DNA of 64,000 nucleotides. Origin: Chersky-267 sp963744115. GTDB lineage: Bacteria > Chloroflexota > Limnocylindria > Limnocylindrales > CSP1-4. The translations under genes and the position numbers were made by a program. The notes under the pieces are model-generated. The model had not been told where the DNA came from, searched no databases, and saw nothing but the letters and a program-made list of their open reading frames with translations. The stretch spans positions 186,001 to 250,000 of the forward strand of contig CAVUSI010000003.1 of NCBI GenBank assembly GCA_963744115.1. Reading direction: 5' to 3'. Of this stretch, positions 8,589 to 17,777 are shown piece by piece. Position 1 is the first letter of the stretch. Every line of letters starts with the position of its first letter.

Positions 8589-9605
8589 TCACGGTAGCGA
8601 TTTCCAGATCGGCAGCGCCACGGCGGCGATGATGGCCGCCGCCGGCATCGTCGTGACCCAGGCGAGGGCGATCGAGCGGACCACCTCCCAGCTGATGTGC
8701 CGCCAGCGCGAGCGGCCGATCCCGATCCCGACGATCGAGCTCGAGACGACCTGGGTCGTGCTCACCGGTGCGCCGACCAGCGACGCCGCGAAGATGACAC
8801 TGGCGGACGACGACTGGCTGACGAGACCGTCCAGGCTCCTGATCGGGAAGATCCGTCGCCCGACGGTCTTGATGATCCCCCAGCCGCCGAGCGCCGTCCC
8901 GAGGGTCAATGAGATCGACGCGCCCAGGACGACCGGGAGCGGGGCGGTCAGGCTGGTCGAGCTGCCGCTGGCCACGAGCAGACCGGCGACGATCCCGACC
9001 GTCTTCTGCGCATCGTTCGACCCGTGGCTGAAGGCCAGGAACGCGGAGGTCGCCCACTGGACGCTGCGGACCGGGCGACGGAGGCGTGACGACGCCCGAC
9101 GGGTCGCCCGGAGCAGGGTCCGTTCGACGACGTAGGCGACCGCGAACCCGAGGCTGGTCGCCACCAGGAGTCCGACGAGGACCCCGAGGACCCCGTAGAG
9201 ATGGCCGTCCTGGACCGGACCGAGGTTGATCGATCCAGGTCCCGTGTCGAGGAGGGCGGCACCGACCAGCCCGCCGACCAGGGCGTGGCTCGAGCTCGAC
9301 GGCAGATTCCGACTCCAGGTGTAGGTGTTCCATACCACGGCTCCGGTCAGCCCGGCCCCGATGACGGGCACGCCGTGCGACGGGTCGACCGTCACGAGCG
9401 TGCCGACCGTGTTCGCGACCGCCGCGCCGAACATGAGCGGGCCGAGGAGGTTGAAGACCGACGCCATCGCCACCGCAGGGAGCGGTCGCGCGACCCGGGT
9501 GGCGACCAGCGTCGCGATCGAGTTGGCCGCGTCGTGGAACCCGTTGGTGAGGGCGAACGCGAACGCCATCACGATCGCCAGGACGAGGTTGAAGTCGGCC
9601 GTCAT
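8589..9605 (-). CDS. pit: Inorganic phosphate transporter, Pit family
   Basis: This 338-residue polytopic membrane protein has the two conserved PiT repeats: ALTNGFHDAANSIATLVATR near residue 18 and AFLAFSHGSNDAQKTVGIVA near residue 190. Both carry the G-F/S-H-x-x-N-D/A-type motif that coordinates phosphate and the coupling cation. About ten helices are visible, as usual for the family. It moves phosphate (probably as a metal or proton symport) into the cell. The DUF47 gene follows in the same operon, a well-known pairing. The start is ATG 9605. Confidence 0.93.
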   Translation of the reverse strand: MTADFNLVLAIVMAFAFALTNGFHDAANSIATLVATRVARPLPAVAMASVFNLLGPLMFGAAVANTVGTLVTVDPSHGVPVIGAGLTGAVVWNTYTWSRNLPSSSSHALVGGLVGAALLDTGPGSINLGPVQDGHLYGVLGVLVGLLVATSLGFAVAYVVERTLLRATRRASSRLRRPVRSVQWATSAFLAFSHGSNDAQKTVGIVAGLLVASGSSTSLTAPLPVVLGASISLTLGTALGGWGIIKTVGRRIFPIRSLDGLVSQSSSASVIFAASLVGAPVSTTQVVSSSIVGIGIGRSRWRHISWEVVRSIALAWVTTMPAAAIIAAVALPIWKSLP

Positions 9606-9691
9606 CGCTCACCGGGCTGGGTCCCATGTGGCCGACGTGGCGCGGTCGGTCGCCTCGATGATAGTCGTCGGGCCGGCGGGCGGCCGCTCGG

Positions 9692-11134
9692 TCAGACGGC
9701 CTTGACCGCGCTGACCAGGGCCGCCAGGCCGTCCTTCGCGTCGGCGAAGAGCATGCCCGTCTTCGGGTCGGCGTAGAGCTCGTTGTCGATCCCGGCGTAG
9801 CCGCGACCCATCGAGCGCTTGATGACCACGATCGACTTGGCATGATCGACATCGAGGATCGGCATGCCAGAGACCGGGGATCCGGGACGCCGGGCAGCCG
9901 GGTTGGTCACGTCGTTGGCGCCGATGACCAGGGCGACGTCGCAGCGATCGAACTCCGGGTTGATCTCGTCCATCTCCTTGAGCTGCGGATACGGCACGTT
10001 CGCCTCCGCCAGGAGGACGTTCATGTGACCCGGCATCCGACCGGCGACGGGATGGATGGCGTACTTGACGTCCACCCCGCGGGCCTCGAGCAGCTCCGCC
10101 AGCTCGCGGACCTGGTGCTGCGCCTGCGCCACGGCCAGTCCGTAGCCCGGGACGATGATCACGTGCTGGGCATAGGCGAGCTGGATCGCCACATCGTCGG
10201 CCGAGATCTCGCGGACCGAGCCGCCGGGGCCGCCGACGGCCGTCTGCGTCCCCTCGCCGCCACCGAAGCCGCCGGCGATGATGTTGATCACCGATCGGTT
10301 CATCGCATCGGCCATCAGCTTGGTCAGGATCCCGCCCGAGGCCCCGACCAGGGCGCCCGAGATGATCAGCACAGGGTTCCCGATCACGAACCCGGCCATC
10401 GCCGCCGCCGTCCCGGTGAACGAGTTCAGCAGGCTGATGACGACCGGCATGTCGGCCCCGCCGATCGGCAGGACCATCGTGACCCCGAAGACGAGACCGG
10501 AGGCCACGACGACCGCGAGGATCGCCAGGGTCGCGCTGCTGGACAGGGCCACCGCCCCGGCCGCCCCGAGGATGAGTGCCAGGGTGCCGACCACGGCGAT
10601 GCCGGCCAGTGCATACGTGACGATCCGGCCGCCGGGGACCATGATCGGCTTGCCCGCGATCAGCCCCTGGAGCTTGCCGCCGGCGATCAGCGAGCCGGTG
10701 AACGTGACCGATCCGATGACCGCACCGAGGACGACGAAGATCGTCGTCGACAGGGTCGCCTCGGGGGTGCCCGCGATCTTGAGGAAGTCATCGATCGCGA
10801 CGAGCGCAGCGGCGCCGCCGCCGACGGCGTTGAACAGCGACACCAGCTGGGGCATCGCGGTCATCTTCACCGACCGGGCCATGTACAGGCCCGCTCCGCC
10901 GCCGATGGCGAAGCCGACCAGGATGATCGCCCAGGCCGTGACGCTCAGGCCGCCCGGTCGGAGGATGAGCCAGAGCAGCGTCGCGATCACGGCGACGGTC
11001 ATGCCGCTGGCACTCAGCCGGTTGCCGTTCCGGGCGGTGGCCGGCGAGTTCATCTGGTGGAGACCCAGGACGAAGCAGGTCGCCCCGGCCAACCAGGCCA
11101 GGTAGACGATGGTGTAGATCCAGACCTGTGACAT
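9692..11134 (-). CDS. pntB: NAD(P) transhydrogenase subunit beta
   Basis: This 480-residue protein has nine or so N-terminal transmembrane helices (residues 1-260) forming part of the proton channel, then the NADP(H)-binding dIII domain (about 290-480): VIIVPGYGLAVAQAQHQVRE (fingerprint), IHPVAGRMPGHMNVLLAEA, and DVALVIGANDVTNPAARRPG. It catalyses hydride transfer between NADH and NADP+ coupled to inward proton movement. It is the last gene of pntAA-pntAB-pntB, 15 bp after pntAB. The split alpha subunit is the three-subunit arrangement seen in many bacteria outside the enterics. Confidence 0.96.
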   Translation of the reverse strand: MSQVWIYTIVYLAWLAGATCFVLGLHQMNSPATARNGNRLSASGMTVAVIATLLWLILRPGGLSVTAWAIILVGFAIGGGAGLYMARSVKMTAMPQLVSLFNAVGGGAAALVAIDDFLKIAGTPEATLSTTIFVVLGAVIGSVTFTGSLIAGGKLQGLIAGKPIMVPGGRIVTYALAGIAVVGTLALILGAAGAVALSSSATLAILAVVVASGLVFGVTMVLPIGGADMPVVISLLNSFTGTAAAMAGFVIGNPVLIISGALVGASGGILTKLMADAMNRSVINIIAGGFGGGEGTQTAVGGPGGSVREISADDVAIQLAYAQHVIIVPGYGLAVAQAQHQVRELAELLEARGVDVKYAIHPVAGRMPGHMNVLLAEANVPYPQLKEMDEINPEFDRCDVALVIGANDVTNPAARRPGSPVSGMPILDVDHAKSIVVIKRSMGRGYAGIDNELYADPKTGMLFADAKDGLAALVSAVKAV

Positions 11135-11149
11135 CGGCGCGCTCCTCGA

Positions 11150-11482
11150 CTAGGTGCCGGAGGCGCCGGGCGCGCCCTCGGACCCGGCCTTCGCGGCCGC
11201 AGGCTTCTTCCGGAACATCTGGAGCATCCGGTCGGTCACGACGTACCCGCCGACGACATTGGCGGCTCCGAACACCATCGCGATGAACGCGAGCACATAG
11301 CTCAACGGGTTGTCCGCCTCAGCGGCGATCAGCATGCCGCCGACCAGGACGATCCCGTGGATCGAGTTGGCGCCCGACATCAGCGGGGTGTGGAGCGTGG
11401 CGGGGACCTTGGCGATGACCTCGAACCCGACGAGGATCGCCAGCAGGAAGATCGCCAGCGAGTTGAGCAGTTCGGGGCTCAC
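11150..11482 (-). CDS. pntAB: NAD(P) transhydrogenase subunit alpha part 2 (membrane part)
   Basis: This 110-residue protein has three or four hydrophobic helices (LNSLAIFLLAILVGFEVIAK, GIVLVGGMLIA, YVLAFIAMVFGAANVVGGY) and matches the short dII segment of a split alpha subunit, with the conserved PLMSGANSIHGIVLVG. It starts with GTG at 11482, overlapping the pntAA stop by 4 bp (GTGA), so translation of the two is coupled. The C-terminal tail is Lys/Ala-rich and cytoplasmic. Confidence 0.93.
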   Translation of the reverse strand: MSPELLNSLAIFLLAILVGFEVIAKVPATLHTPLMSGANSIHGIVLVGGMLIAAEADNPLSYVLAFIAMVFGAANVVGGYVVTDRMLQMFRKKPAAAKAGSEGAPGASGT

Positions 11483-12642
11483 GCGACACCTCCGGCGGCC
11501 GGGGCCGCGGGCTCGAGAAGCTTCTTCGTCGCCGACTGGACGACCGCGCCACCATGGGTGATGACCGTCCCGGCCGTGATCTCCTCATCGAAGTCGTAGG
11601 TCATCGCGCCGTCCTTCACGAAGTGGAGGAGCAGCGCCGAGATGTTCCGGGCATAGAACGCCGAGGCGCCGGCCGGCATGCTGGCGGGGAGGTTGTCCGG
11701 CGCGATGATCGTGACCCCGTTGTCGGTCACGATGGTCTCGCCGACCTTGCTCGGCTCGACGTTCCCGCCGAGGGCGGAGGCCGCCATGTCGACGATCACC
11801 GAGCCGGGCTTCATCCCGGCGACGGCCGCCGCGGTGACGAGCAGCGGCGGTCGCCGTCCCGGGACCTGGGCCGTGGTGATGATCACGTCCATCGTCGCGA
11901 TGTGGCCGTTCAGTTCGGCCTGTTGAGCGGCTTGCTCCTCGGGCGTCAGCTGGCGGGCGTACCCGCCTTCGCCGGAAGCGTCGGCCACCGACTTCAGGAC
12001 GATGAATGTCGCCCCGAGCGATTCGGCCTGCTCCTTCGTCTCCGACCGGACGTCGTAGGCCTTCACGACCGAGCCCAGTCGCCGCGCGGTCCCGATCGCC
12101 TGGAGACCGGCGACGCCGATCCCGAGGATCAGCACATTGGCCGGCTTGGCGGTCCCGGCGGCCGTCGTCAGCAACGGGAAGTAGCGGCCGTAGGCGTTGG
12201 CAGCGATCAGGACGGCCTTGTACCCGCCGACATTGGCTTGCGAGCTGAGGGCGTCCATCGACTGCGCGCGCGAGAGGGTCCGGGGCAGCGCATCGAGGCT
12301 GATCGCGGTGACCCCTCTCGCGGCGAGGCTCGCGGCCAGCTGCGGGTCGATCAACGGCGCCAGGAACCCGATGACGGCCTGGCCCGACCGGAGCCTGGCG
12401 ACCTCGTCCGCGGACGGCTTCTGGACGCGCAGGACGACATCGGCTCCGCCGTACAGGTCAGCGGTCGAGACGATCGTCGCACCGGCCTCGACGTAAGCGG
12501 CATCTGGGATGGCCGCGCCGCCACCGGCGCCGGCCTCGACGAGGATCTCCAAGCCGGCAGCGGTCAGCTTGCCGAGCGTTTCGGGTACCAGGGCGACGCG
12601 CCGTTCACCGGCCGCGGTCTCCCGGGCGACGCCGACCTTCAT
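11479..12642 (-). CDS. pntAA: NAD(P) transhydrogenase subunit alpha part 1
   Basis: This 387-residue soluble NAD(H)-binding subunit (dI) begins MKVGVARETAAGERRVALVP, the family's standard N-terminus, which fixes the start at ATG 12642 even though the frame remains open far upstream. The NAD fold includes ANVLILGIGVAGLQAIGTAR (GxGxxG) and VVKAYDVRSETKEQAESLGA. MKPGSVIVDMAASALGGNVE and ITIIAPDNLPASMPAGASAFY are also typical. It supplies the NADH half-reaction of the complex. The gene opens the pnt operon; AGGTGG upstream is its ribosome site. Confidence 0.95.
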   Translation of the reverse strand: MKVGVARETAAGERRVALVPETLGKLTAAGLEILVEAGAGGGAAIPDAAYVEAGATIVSTADLYGGADVVLRVQKPSADEVARLRSGQAVIGFLAPLIDPQLAASLAARGVTAISLDALPRTLSRAQSMDALSSQANVGGYKAVLIAANAYGRYFPLLTTAAGTAKPANVLILGIGVAGLQAIGTARRLGSVVKAYDVRSETKEQAESLGATFIVLKSVADASGEGGYARQLTPEEQAAQQAELNGHIATMDVIITTAQVPGRRPPLLVTAAAVAGMKPGSVIVDMAASALGGNVEPSKVGETIVTDNGVTIIAPDNLPASMPAGASAFYARNISALLLHFVKDGAMTYDFDEEITAGTVITHGGAVVQSATKKLLEPAAPAAGGVA

Positions 12643-12779
12643 GGGCACCACCTGTGGGATCTGGGGGGTTCGGGATATCGGGGTCAAGGATACCCGAGGC
12701 GACCGGCCGGTCGTGCGGGCGCAGGGCAGCGCGGTCGGGCCCGAAATCGGTCGCCGTCCGGGTGTGCCGGCGTGCGGAT

Positions 12780-12807
12780 CGTGACCCGAGGCCGGCTCGG
12801 CTACGAT
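12780..12807 (+). promoter_or_regulatory. Probable leaderless promoter of the F420-dependent dehydrogenase
   Basis: TACGAT (12802-12807) ends 6 bases before ATG 12814, so transcription would start at or next to the A of the start codon. CGTGAC (12780-12785) is a weak -35 at 16-base spacing. There is no Shine-Dalgarno sequence in front of the ATG, which supports a leaderless message. Confidence 0.45.
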
Positions 12808-12813
12808 GCCCAC

Positions 12814-13803
12814 ATGACCAAGATCGGCTACGCCGCGATGCTCGAACAGTTCCACCCGACGGAGCTCCTCGACCTGTGCTCCCGGGCGGAGGACGCTGGG
12901 TTCTCGGCGGGGTTCATGGTCAGCGAGCACTTCCACCCGTGGACGCCGCAACAGGGCCAGAGCGCGTTCGCCTGGAGCTTCATGGGCGCCCTCGGCCAGC
13001 GGACGACCCTCCCGTTCGGGACGGCCGTCACCTGCCCCGGGTTCCGCTACCACCCGGCGGTGATCGCCCATGCGGCGGCGACCCTCGGCGCGATGTATCC
13101 GGGCAGGTTCTGGCTCGGCCTCGGAGCCGGCGAGGCCCTCAACGAGCACATCGTGGGGGGCGAGTGGCCGGAGATCGGCGTCCGGAGCTCGATGTTGTTC
13201 GAGTCGATCGAGATCATCAACAAGCTCTTCAGCGGTGCGGTCGTCCGCCACCGGGGCGAGCACTTCAAGCTCGAGAGCGCCCGCCTTTACACCCGACCCG
13301 AGGAGGCGGTCAAGGTCTATGTGGCGACCGCCGGCCCGGTCAACGCCAAGCGGACCGGTCGGCTGGCCGACGGGATGATCACGGTCGGTGCGGCCGACGA
13401 GAAGATCGGGATGCTGTGGGGGAAGTTCGACGAAGGCGCGCGCGAGGCGGGCAAGGATCCGGTCGGGATGCCCAAGCTCCTCCAGATCCACATCAGCTGG
13501 GCGCCGACCGACGACGAGGCGATCGCCAACGCGATGCGGGAGTGGCCGAACGGCGGCATGCCATTCCCCAAGCAGGACATCAAGAATCCGGAGGACTTCG
13601 CGGCGATGGCCAAGCTGGTCCGACCCGAGGACTTCGTCGATCGCTGCTTAATGAGCGCCGACCTCGACTGGCACACCAGGCAGATCCAGCACTACGTCGA
13701 CATGGGCTTCGACGAGGTCCACGTCCACAACGTCGGGCGGAATCAGGCGGAGTTCATCGACGTCTTCGGCCGCGACGTCCTGCCCCGGCTGCGCCTCGGT
13801 TGA
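12814..13803 (+). CDS. F420-dependent LLM-class dehydrogenase (F420-dependent G6PDH-like family)
   Basis: This 329-residue TIM-barrel protein begins MTKIGYAAMLEQFHPTELLD and contains SEHFHPW near residue 37 and RFWLGLGAGEALNEHIVG near residue 100, features shared with F420-dependent glucose-6-phosphate dehydrogenase and its relatives. YVATAGPVNAKRTGRLADGM and HVHNVGRNQAEFIDVFG are the usual C-terminal segments. It should transfer hydride to coenzyme F420 from an alcohol or sugar; the exact substrate cannot be read from the sequence, because this family is broad. It stands alone, divergent from pnt, with its own promoter. Confidence 0.82.
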   Translation: MTKIGYAAMLEQFHPTELLDLCSRAEDAGFSAGFMVSEHFHPWTPQQGQSAFAWSFMGALGQRTTLPFGTAVTCPGFRYHPAVIAHAAATLGAMYPGRFWLGLGAGEALNEHIVGGEWPEIGVRSSMLFESIEIINKLFSGAVVRHRGEHFKLESARLYTRPEEAVKVYVATAGPVNAKRTGRLADGMITVGAADEKIGMLWGKFDEGAREAGKDPVGMPKLLQIHISWAPTDDEAIANAMREWPNGGMPFPKQDIKNPEDFAAMAKLVRPEDFVDRCLMSADLDWHTRQIQHYVDMGFDEVHVHNVGRNQAEFIDVFGRDVLPRLRLG

Positions 13804-13966
13804 CCCACCGGGCGGTGCATCGGAGCCACACGATTCCGGGACGGACCTCGATTCGGTCGGCAAGGGTATGGGAGCCGGCGCGTCGGCACGCTAGGATGGA
13901 CAGGTCGACGGCAAGGTCGCTCGACAGGGTGCCCATCGAAAGGATCGTTCGCTGACTCCGAAGCGC

Positions 13967-14704
13967 GTGGATCGCCGACTCGTCGTCCTCGTCCTGGTGG
14001 CCGTGGGCTGCGTCGTCGCGTGCGGACCGCAGGTCGTCACCCCGTCGCCACCGAGCGGCGAACGGCCGGACGCACTGGCGCTCGGTTCGATCCCCCGACC
14101 CGGCCTGGCGACCGACCTCGGCACCGCAGGGCCGGGCGTGGACGGGGCCGGCGACTTCCTGTCGTTCGCCTCCGAGCTCTCGCCCGAGTCGACGATGACG
14201 GCGTATGCCTCGCAACTCGTCGGCGCCGGCTTCCATGACGCCGGTCGGCTGGGGGCCTGGCGGGTCTTCACCGACCCGGCGCTGACGCTGTGGGTGCGGG
14301 TCGGATCGGGCGGCCCGCCGACCAGCCTCATCGTGCGCGTGTCGCCGTCACGAGATGACGTCGCCGACGGCGTGCCACCGCGACCGGCGCTCTCGACCCA
14401 GGTCGACGCGGCTCGACCCGACCCGACCATCGACGTCCGGGATAACGGGCCGGCTCCGTCGGCTCGCCCGGCCACGGCCGTCCAGCGGCCGGATCCGCCG
14501 CATGCGTCACCCCGGAGCGGGGCCGTCGGCAGTGCCGGCGGGGGTTCGGGCAGTCCGGCCGGATCCGGATCGGGCGGAACCAGCGGCGGCGGAGCCACCG
14601 GTGGCGGCGGGACGAGCGGCGGCGTGGGCACCGCGGCCAGTGGTGCGACCGGCCCGGAGTCAGGGACCGGCATCCCGAGCGGGGGGAACGGCACCCGCCC
14701 ATGA
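13967..14704 (+). CDS. Putative lipoprotein with Gly/Ser-rich tail
   Basis: This 245-codon gene starts at GTG 13967 or, alternatively, at CTG 13952, which stands 7 bases after GAAAGGA (13938-13944). Either way the N-terminus is a lipoprotein signal (LVVLVLVAVGCVVAC). A short folded region (residues about 45-115, FLSFASELSPESTMTAYASQ then GAGFHDAG and WRVF) is followed by a disordered Pro/Ala then Gly/Ser/Thr-rich tail. No family was recognised. It overlaps the response-regulator gene by 4 bp (ATGA), so it is the first gene of the regulator/kinase operon and could be the external partner of that kinase; this is inferred from the operon only. Confidence 0.65.
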   Translation: MDRRLVVLVLVAVGCVVACGPQVVTPSPPSGERPDALALGSIPRPGLATDLGTAGPGVDGAGDFLSFASELSPESTMTAYASQLVGAGFHDAGRLGAWRVFTDPALTLWVRVGSGGPPTSLIVRVSPSRDDVADGVPPRPALSTQVDAARPDPTIDVRDNGPAPSARPATAVQRPDPPHASPRSGAVGSAGGGSGSPAGSGSGGTSGGGATGGGGTSGGVGTAASGATGPESGTGIPSGGNGTRP

Positions 14705-15393
14705 CCGAGCGCCACCGTCTGCTCCTCGTCGATGACGACGTGCAGCTGACCCAGTTCCTTGGCGCCCGCCTCCGGCGCGACGGCTTCCAGGTCGCGGTCG
14801 CAGCCTCGGGGGCCGAGGCCCTCGCGGCGATCGACGAGTCCTGGCCGGACCTGGTCCTGCTCGACCTGACGATGCCCGGCGCGTCGGGCGAGGAAGTGGC
14901 CGCCGGGATCAAGAAACGCGCCGACATCCCGATCGTCGTCCTGTCGGCGGTGGCGACGTCCCGGTCGAAGACGGAGCTCATCGAGCACTACGCGGAGGAT
15001 TACGTCACCAAGCCGTTCGACTACCCGGAGCTCGTCGCGCGGCTGAACCGCGTCTTGCGCCGGCTCAACGAGCGGATCCCGAGCGAGCTGCTCGAGCTCG
15101 GTCCGGACCTGTCGCTCGCGCTGCGACGCCGCGAGGCGATCGTGGCCGGCCGGCCGGTGGCCCTATCCCCGACCGAGACCCGGCTCCTGGCGACCCTGGC
15201 CGCGAACCTCGGCACGACGATCTCGACCGAGCACCTGCTGGCGCGCGTCTGGAGCGACTCCGACGGCGCCGACCCTGCCTACGTCTGGGTGGCGATCCGT
15301 CGCCTGCGGCGCAAGATCGAAGTCGACCCCGACGAACCGCGACACCTCCTGACCGACCGGAACGGGGGCTATCGGCTGGTCGCGGCCGGCTGA
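14701..15393 (+). CDS. OmpR-family response regulator
   Basis: This 230-residue protein has a receiver domain (residues 5-118) with acidic pocket DDD (11-13), phosphoacceptor Asp55 (VLLDLTMPG), switch Ser near 81 (VLSAVA) and conserved Lys in VTKPFDYPEL. A C-terminal winged helix follows (about 130-228: LSPTETRLLATLAAN, YVWVAIRRLRRKIEVDP, GGYRLV). It would be phosphorylated by the kinase encoded 7 bp downstream and bind DNA directly. It overlaps the upstream lipoprotein gene by 4 bp. Confidence 0.93.
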   Translation: MTERHRLLLVDDDVQLTQFLGARLRRDGFQVAVAASGAEALAAIDESWPDLVLLDLTMPGASGEEVAAGIKKRADIPIVVLSAVATSRSKTELIEHYAEDYVTKPFDYPELVARLNRVLRRLNERIPSELLELGPDLSLALRRREAIVAGRPVALSPTETRLLATLAANLGTTISTEHLLARVWSDSDGADPAYVWVAIRRLRRKIEVDPDEPRHLLTDRNGGYRLVAAG

Positions 15394-15400
15394 CCCCGGC

Positions 15401-17620
15401 ATGGCGGACGGGTCGCGTGGGCGCGGCCGGGGCCTGACCTATCGGCGGCAGGTCATCCTGGTCCTGATCCTGGTGGCGGTCGTCCCGCTGGCGCTCTTCG
15501 GGTTCGCGGTCATCAAGTCGGTCGAGGAGGTCGTCGGGGACGAAGCCCTGACCCAGGCTCGGACGGCCGTCGGCGGTGTCGCCGCGGTGCTCGCCCGGGA
15601 CGCCGCGGACCTCGACGAGCGGACTCAGAGCTACGCGACCTGGCCGATCCTCCAGGACGAGGTGGCCGGCCTGGACCTCGAGGCCATCCGTCGCGACGTG
15701 ATCCAGTTCCAGGTCGACCGCGGCGAGGTCGATGCGATCGTCCTGATCGTGGGCGACCGGCAGATCGCCGGTGGGCCGGGTGCGGCGACGGCGGCCCTGT
15801 CGACCCAGGCGAAAGGGGCGTTGGTCCGATCTGTCATCCCGACGGGGCCGGTCTACTCCGATCTCGGGGACGGGGTGTACCTGGTCGACTTCCAGCCCAT
15901 CGACTTGACCGGTCGGACCGGGCCCGGGGTCGACGCCGCCCTGGGGAAGCCCGTCGGCCTGGCGTTCGCCCGTCGGCTCGATCCGTCATTCGTCGTCGAC
16001 GCCCGGGAGGTCACCGGGTTCGACGGCGCGGTCTTCGATCGGTCCGGTCGGCTCCGCGTGGCGAGCGATGAGACCGCCGCGACTGCCTTCACGCCGGTCG
16101 ACCCGGCGGTCGCCGACCCGGTCGTCGTCGCCGAACCGGCGGTCTCGGTGCGGTCCGGGTACGCCGGCGGTTCGTTGTCGTTGGCCGGCATCGACGGCCG
16201 GCCGGTCGGCTGGTACGTCGCGACGATGCGCATCGAGGGGCTCCGGACGGTGGGCAACCGGCTCATCCCGCTGCTCGCCGCCGGCCTGCTCCTGGCCGTC
16301 CTGGCGGCGGCGATCCTGGCGATCCTCCTCGGCCGCCGCCTGCGCCTGCGACTCGACGCGATCGGCGGGGGGCTGAGCGCGATGGCCGCCGGGGATCTCG
16401 CCGTCCGCCTGCCGGCCGACGATCGCGACGAGATCGGTCGGTTGGCCAGTGCGCTCGATCGGATGGGCGACACGCTCGAGCGGCGCGACCGGATCCTGCG
16501 CGCCGCGATCCGGGCCGTCGCCGAGCTGACGCCGGACCTCGGGGTCGGTGCGGTCCACGCCCGCGGTGTGGCGGCGGCCGGCCGGATCTTCGAGCTGACC
16601 GAGGTCACCCTGGAGGATGCCGACGGGGTGGTGCTCGAGGCGACCGCCGGGACCGCTCCGGCCGTCGGCAAGCCCGGCGCCTCCGCCCCACCCGGCCCCG
16701 CGCAGGACGCGCCGGTCGCCCGCGGCCGGCGCGTCTCGGCGGCGCTCGGTCCGCTGGCGGACGATGAGGCGACCGCCCAGGCGGGGCCCCGGCTCGCCGG
16801 CCGGCTCCCGGTCGGGCGTGACTGGTCCGAGGCCGACCAGTCCCTCCTCGACGTCTACGCCAGGCTGCTCCGGGCCGCGATCGACGACGCCACGGTCCAT
16901 GCTCGGACGCTCGATCGGGTCGATCGACTCGGGCGGCTGACCCGCCTCCAGGGCGACTTCCTGCGCGGCGTCAGTCACAACCTCCAGGCGCCGCTGACGA
17001 GCATCGCGGTGGTCGCGGACGAGCTGGCCACGGCGGACTCGACCGATGCCCACTCGCGCGAGGGCGTGTTCGTGATCCGGGAGCAGGCGGACCGACTGGC
17101 ACGGCTCGTCGGTCAGCTCCTGACGCTGTCCCGGCTCGAGGCGGGGACCCTCCGGGTCGAGGCCGAGCCGGTCGTCCCAACGCCAATCGTCCGGCGGGTC
17201 TGGTCGTCGCTGGGCTCCGACCGGCCGTTCGAGCTCGACGATCGGGCGGCCGGGATGGTCGCCGTCGCTGATCGGGCGGCCCTCGAACAGGTCGTCTGGA
17301 TGCTTCTCGACAACGCCGTGAAGTACGCTCCGGACGGCCCGATCGAGGTCGTCATCGAGCCGACCGACGGGGACGAGCAGATCGCCGTCACGGTCTTCGA
17401 CCACGGCCCCGGCATCCCGCCCGGTGAGCGCGCCCGTGTCTTCCGCCGGTTCGAGCGGGGCACCACCAGCCAGGGTCTCGACGGGACCGGTCTCGGTCTC
17501 GACGTCGCACGCGGGCTCGTCCGGGCGATGGGTGGAACGATCCGCTACGTACCCGCGATGGGCGGCGGCGCCGGGTTCCGATTCACGGTCCCCGCGGAGC
17601 GTTCCGAACAGCCCGTCTGA
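15401..17620 (+). CDS. Membrane sensor histidine kinase with CHASE4-like sensor and HAMP
   Basis: This 739-residue protein has TM1 (about residues 17-37), an external domain whose DERTQSYATWPILQDEV start resembles CHASE4 sensors, TM2 (about 286-310), HAMP, a GAF-like middle (about 370-500), then the kinase core: H-box GVSHNLQAPLTSIAV, N-box LLDNAVKYAP, G1 DHGPGIP and G2 GTGLGLDVARGLV. It autophosphorylates on the H-box His and passes phosphate to the preceding OmpR-type regulator. The external ligand is unknown. The gene ends the lipoprotein-regulator-kinase operon and is followed by the promoter region of the surface-protein locus. Confidence 0.92.
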   Translation: MADGSRGRGRGLTYRRQVILVLILVAVVPLALFGFAVIKSVEEVVGDEALTQARTAVGGVAAVLARDAADLDERTQSYATWPILQDEVAGLDLEAIRRDVIQFQVDRGEVDAIVLIVGDRQIAGGPGAATAALSTQAKGALVRSVIPTGPVYSDLGDGVYLVDFQPIDLTGRTGPGVDAALGKPVGLAFARRLDPSFVVDAREVTGFDGAVFDRSGRLRVASDETAATAFTPVDPAVADPVVVAEPAVSVRSGYAGGSLSLAGIDGRPVGWYVATMRIEGLRTVGNRLIPLLAAGLLLAVLAAAILAILLGRRLRLRLDAIGGGLSAMAAGDLAVRLPADDRDEIGRLASALDRMGDTLERRDRILRAAIRAVAELTPDLGVGAVHARGVAAAGRIFELTEVTLEDADGVVLEATAGTAPAVGKPGASAPPGPAQDAPVARGRRVSAALGPLADDEATAQAGPRLAGRLPVGRDWSEADQSLLDVYARLLRAAIDDATVHARTLDRVDRLGRLTRLQGDFLRGVSHNLQAPLTSIAVVADELATADSTDAHSREGVFVIREQADRLARLVGQLLTLSRLEAGTLRVEAEPVVPTPIVRRVWSSLGSDRPFELDDRAAGMVAVADRAALEQVVWMLLDNAVKYAPDGPIEVVIEPTDGDEQIAVTVFDHGPGIPPGERARVFRRFERGTTSQGLDGTGLGLDVARGLVRAMGGTIRYVPAMGGGAGFRFTVPAERSEQPV

Positions 17621-17668
17621 CCATCGTCCGGGGGGTGCTCCAGGACCATCGGGCTGTGCAGCCGCGCA

Positions 17669-17712
17669 CTTTCGTAATGAGGCGCGAAAGGTCCCGCTTC
17701 CTAGGCTAGACG
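17669..17712 (+). promoter_or_regulatory. Conserved upstream element, copy 1 (divergent)
   Basis: GTAATG (17674-17679), 27 bases, then TAGACG (17707-17712). The spacing to the -10-like hexamer is the same as in the copies at 23914 and 26444, and about 15 of the 27 intervening positions match those copies (shared GT.CC.CT..CTA.G). It lies 66 bases before the GTG of the first TadE-like gene. Confidence 0.5.
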
Positions 17713-17777
17713 GTATCCAGTGGCGAAGGTCTCGGGACCTCGTCATCCGTTCGAGCGATAGAGGCGGAGCACGCCGC

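Noticed and set aside
11554..12800. Plus-strand extension of the F420-dependent dehydrogenase over pntAA
   Set aside because: The dehydrogenase motifs start at ATG 12814; the upstream part is the mirror of pntAA and has no recognisable sequence.
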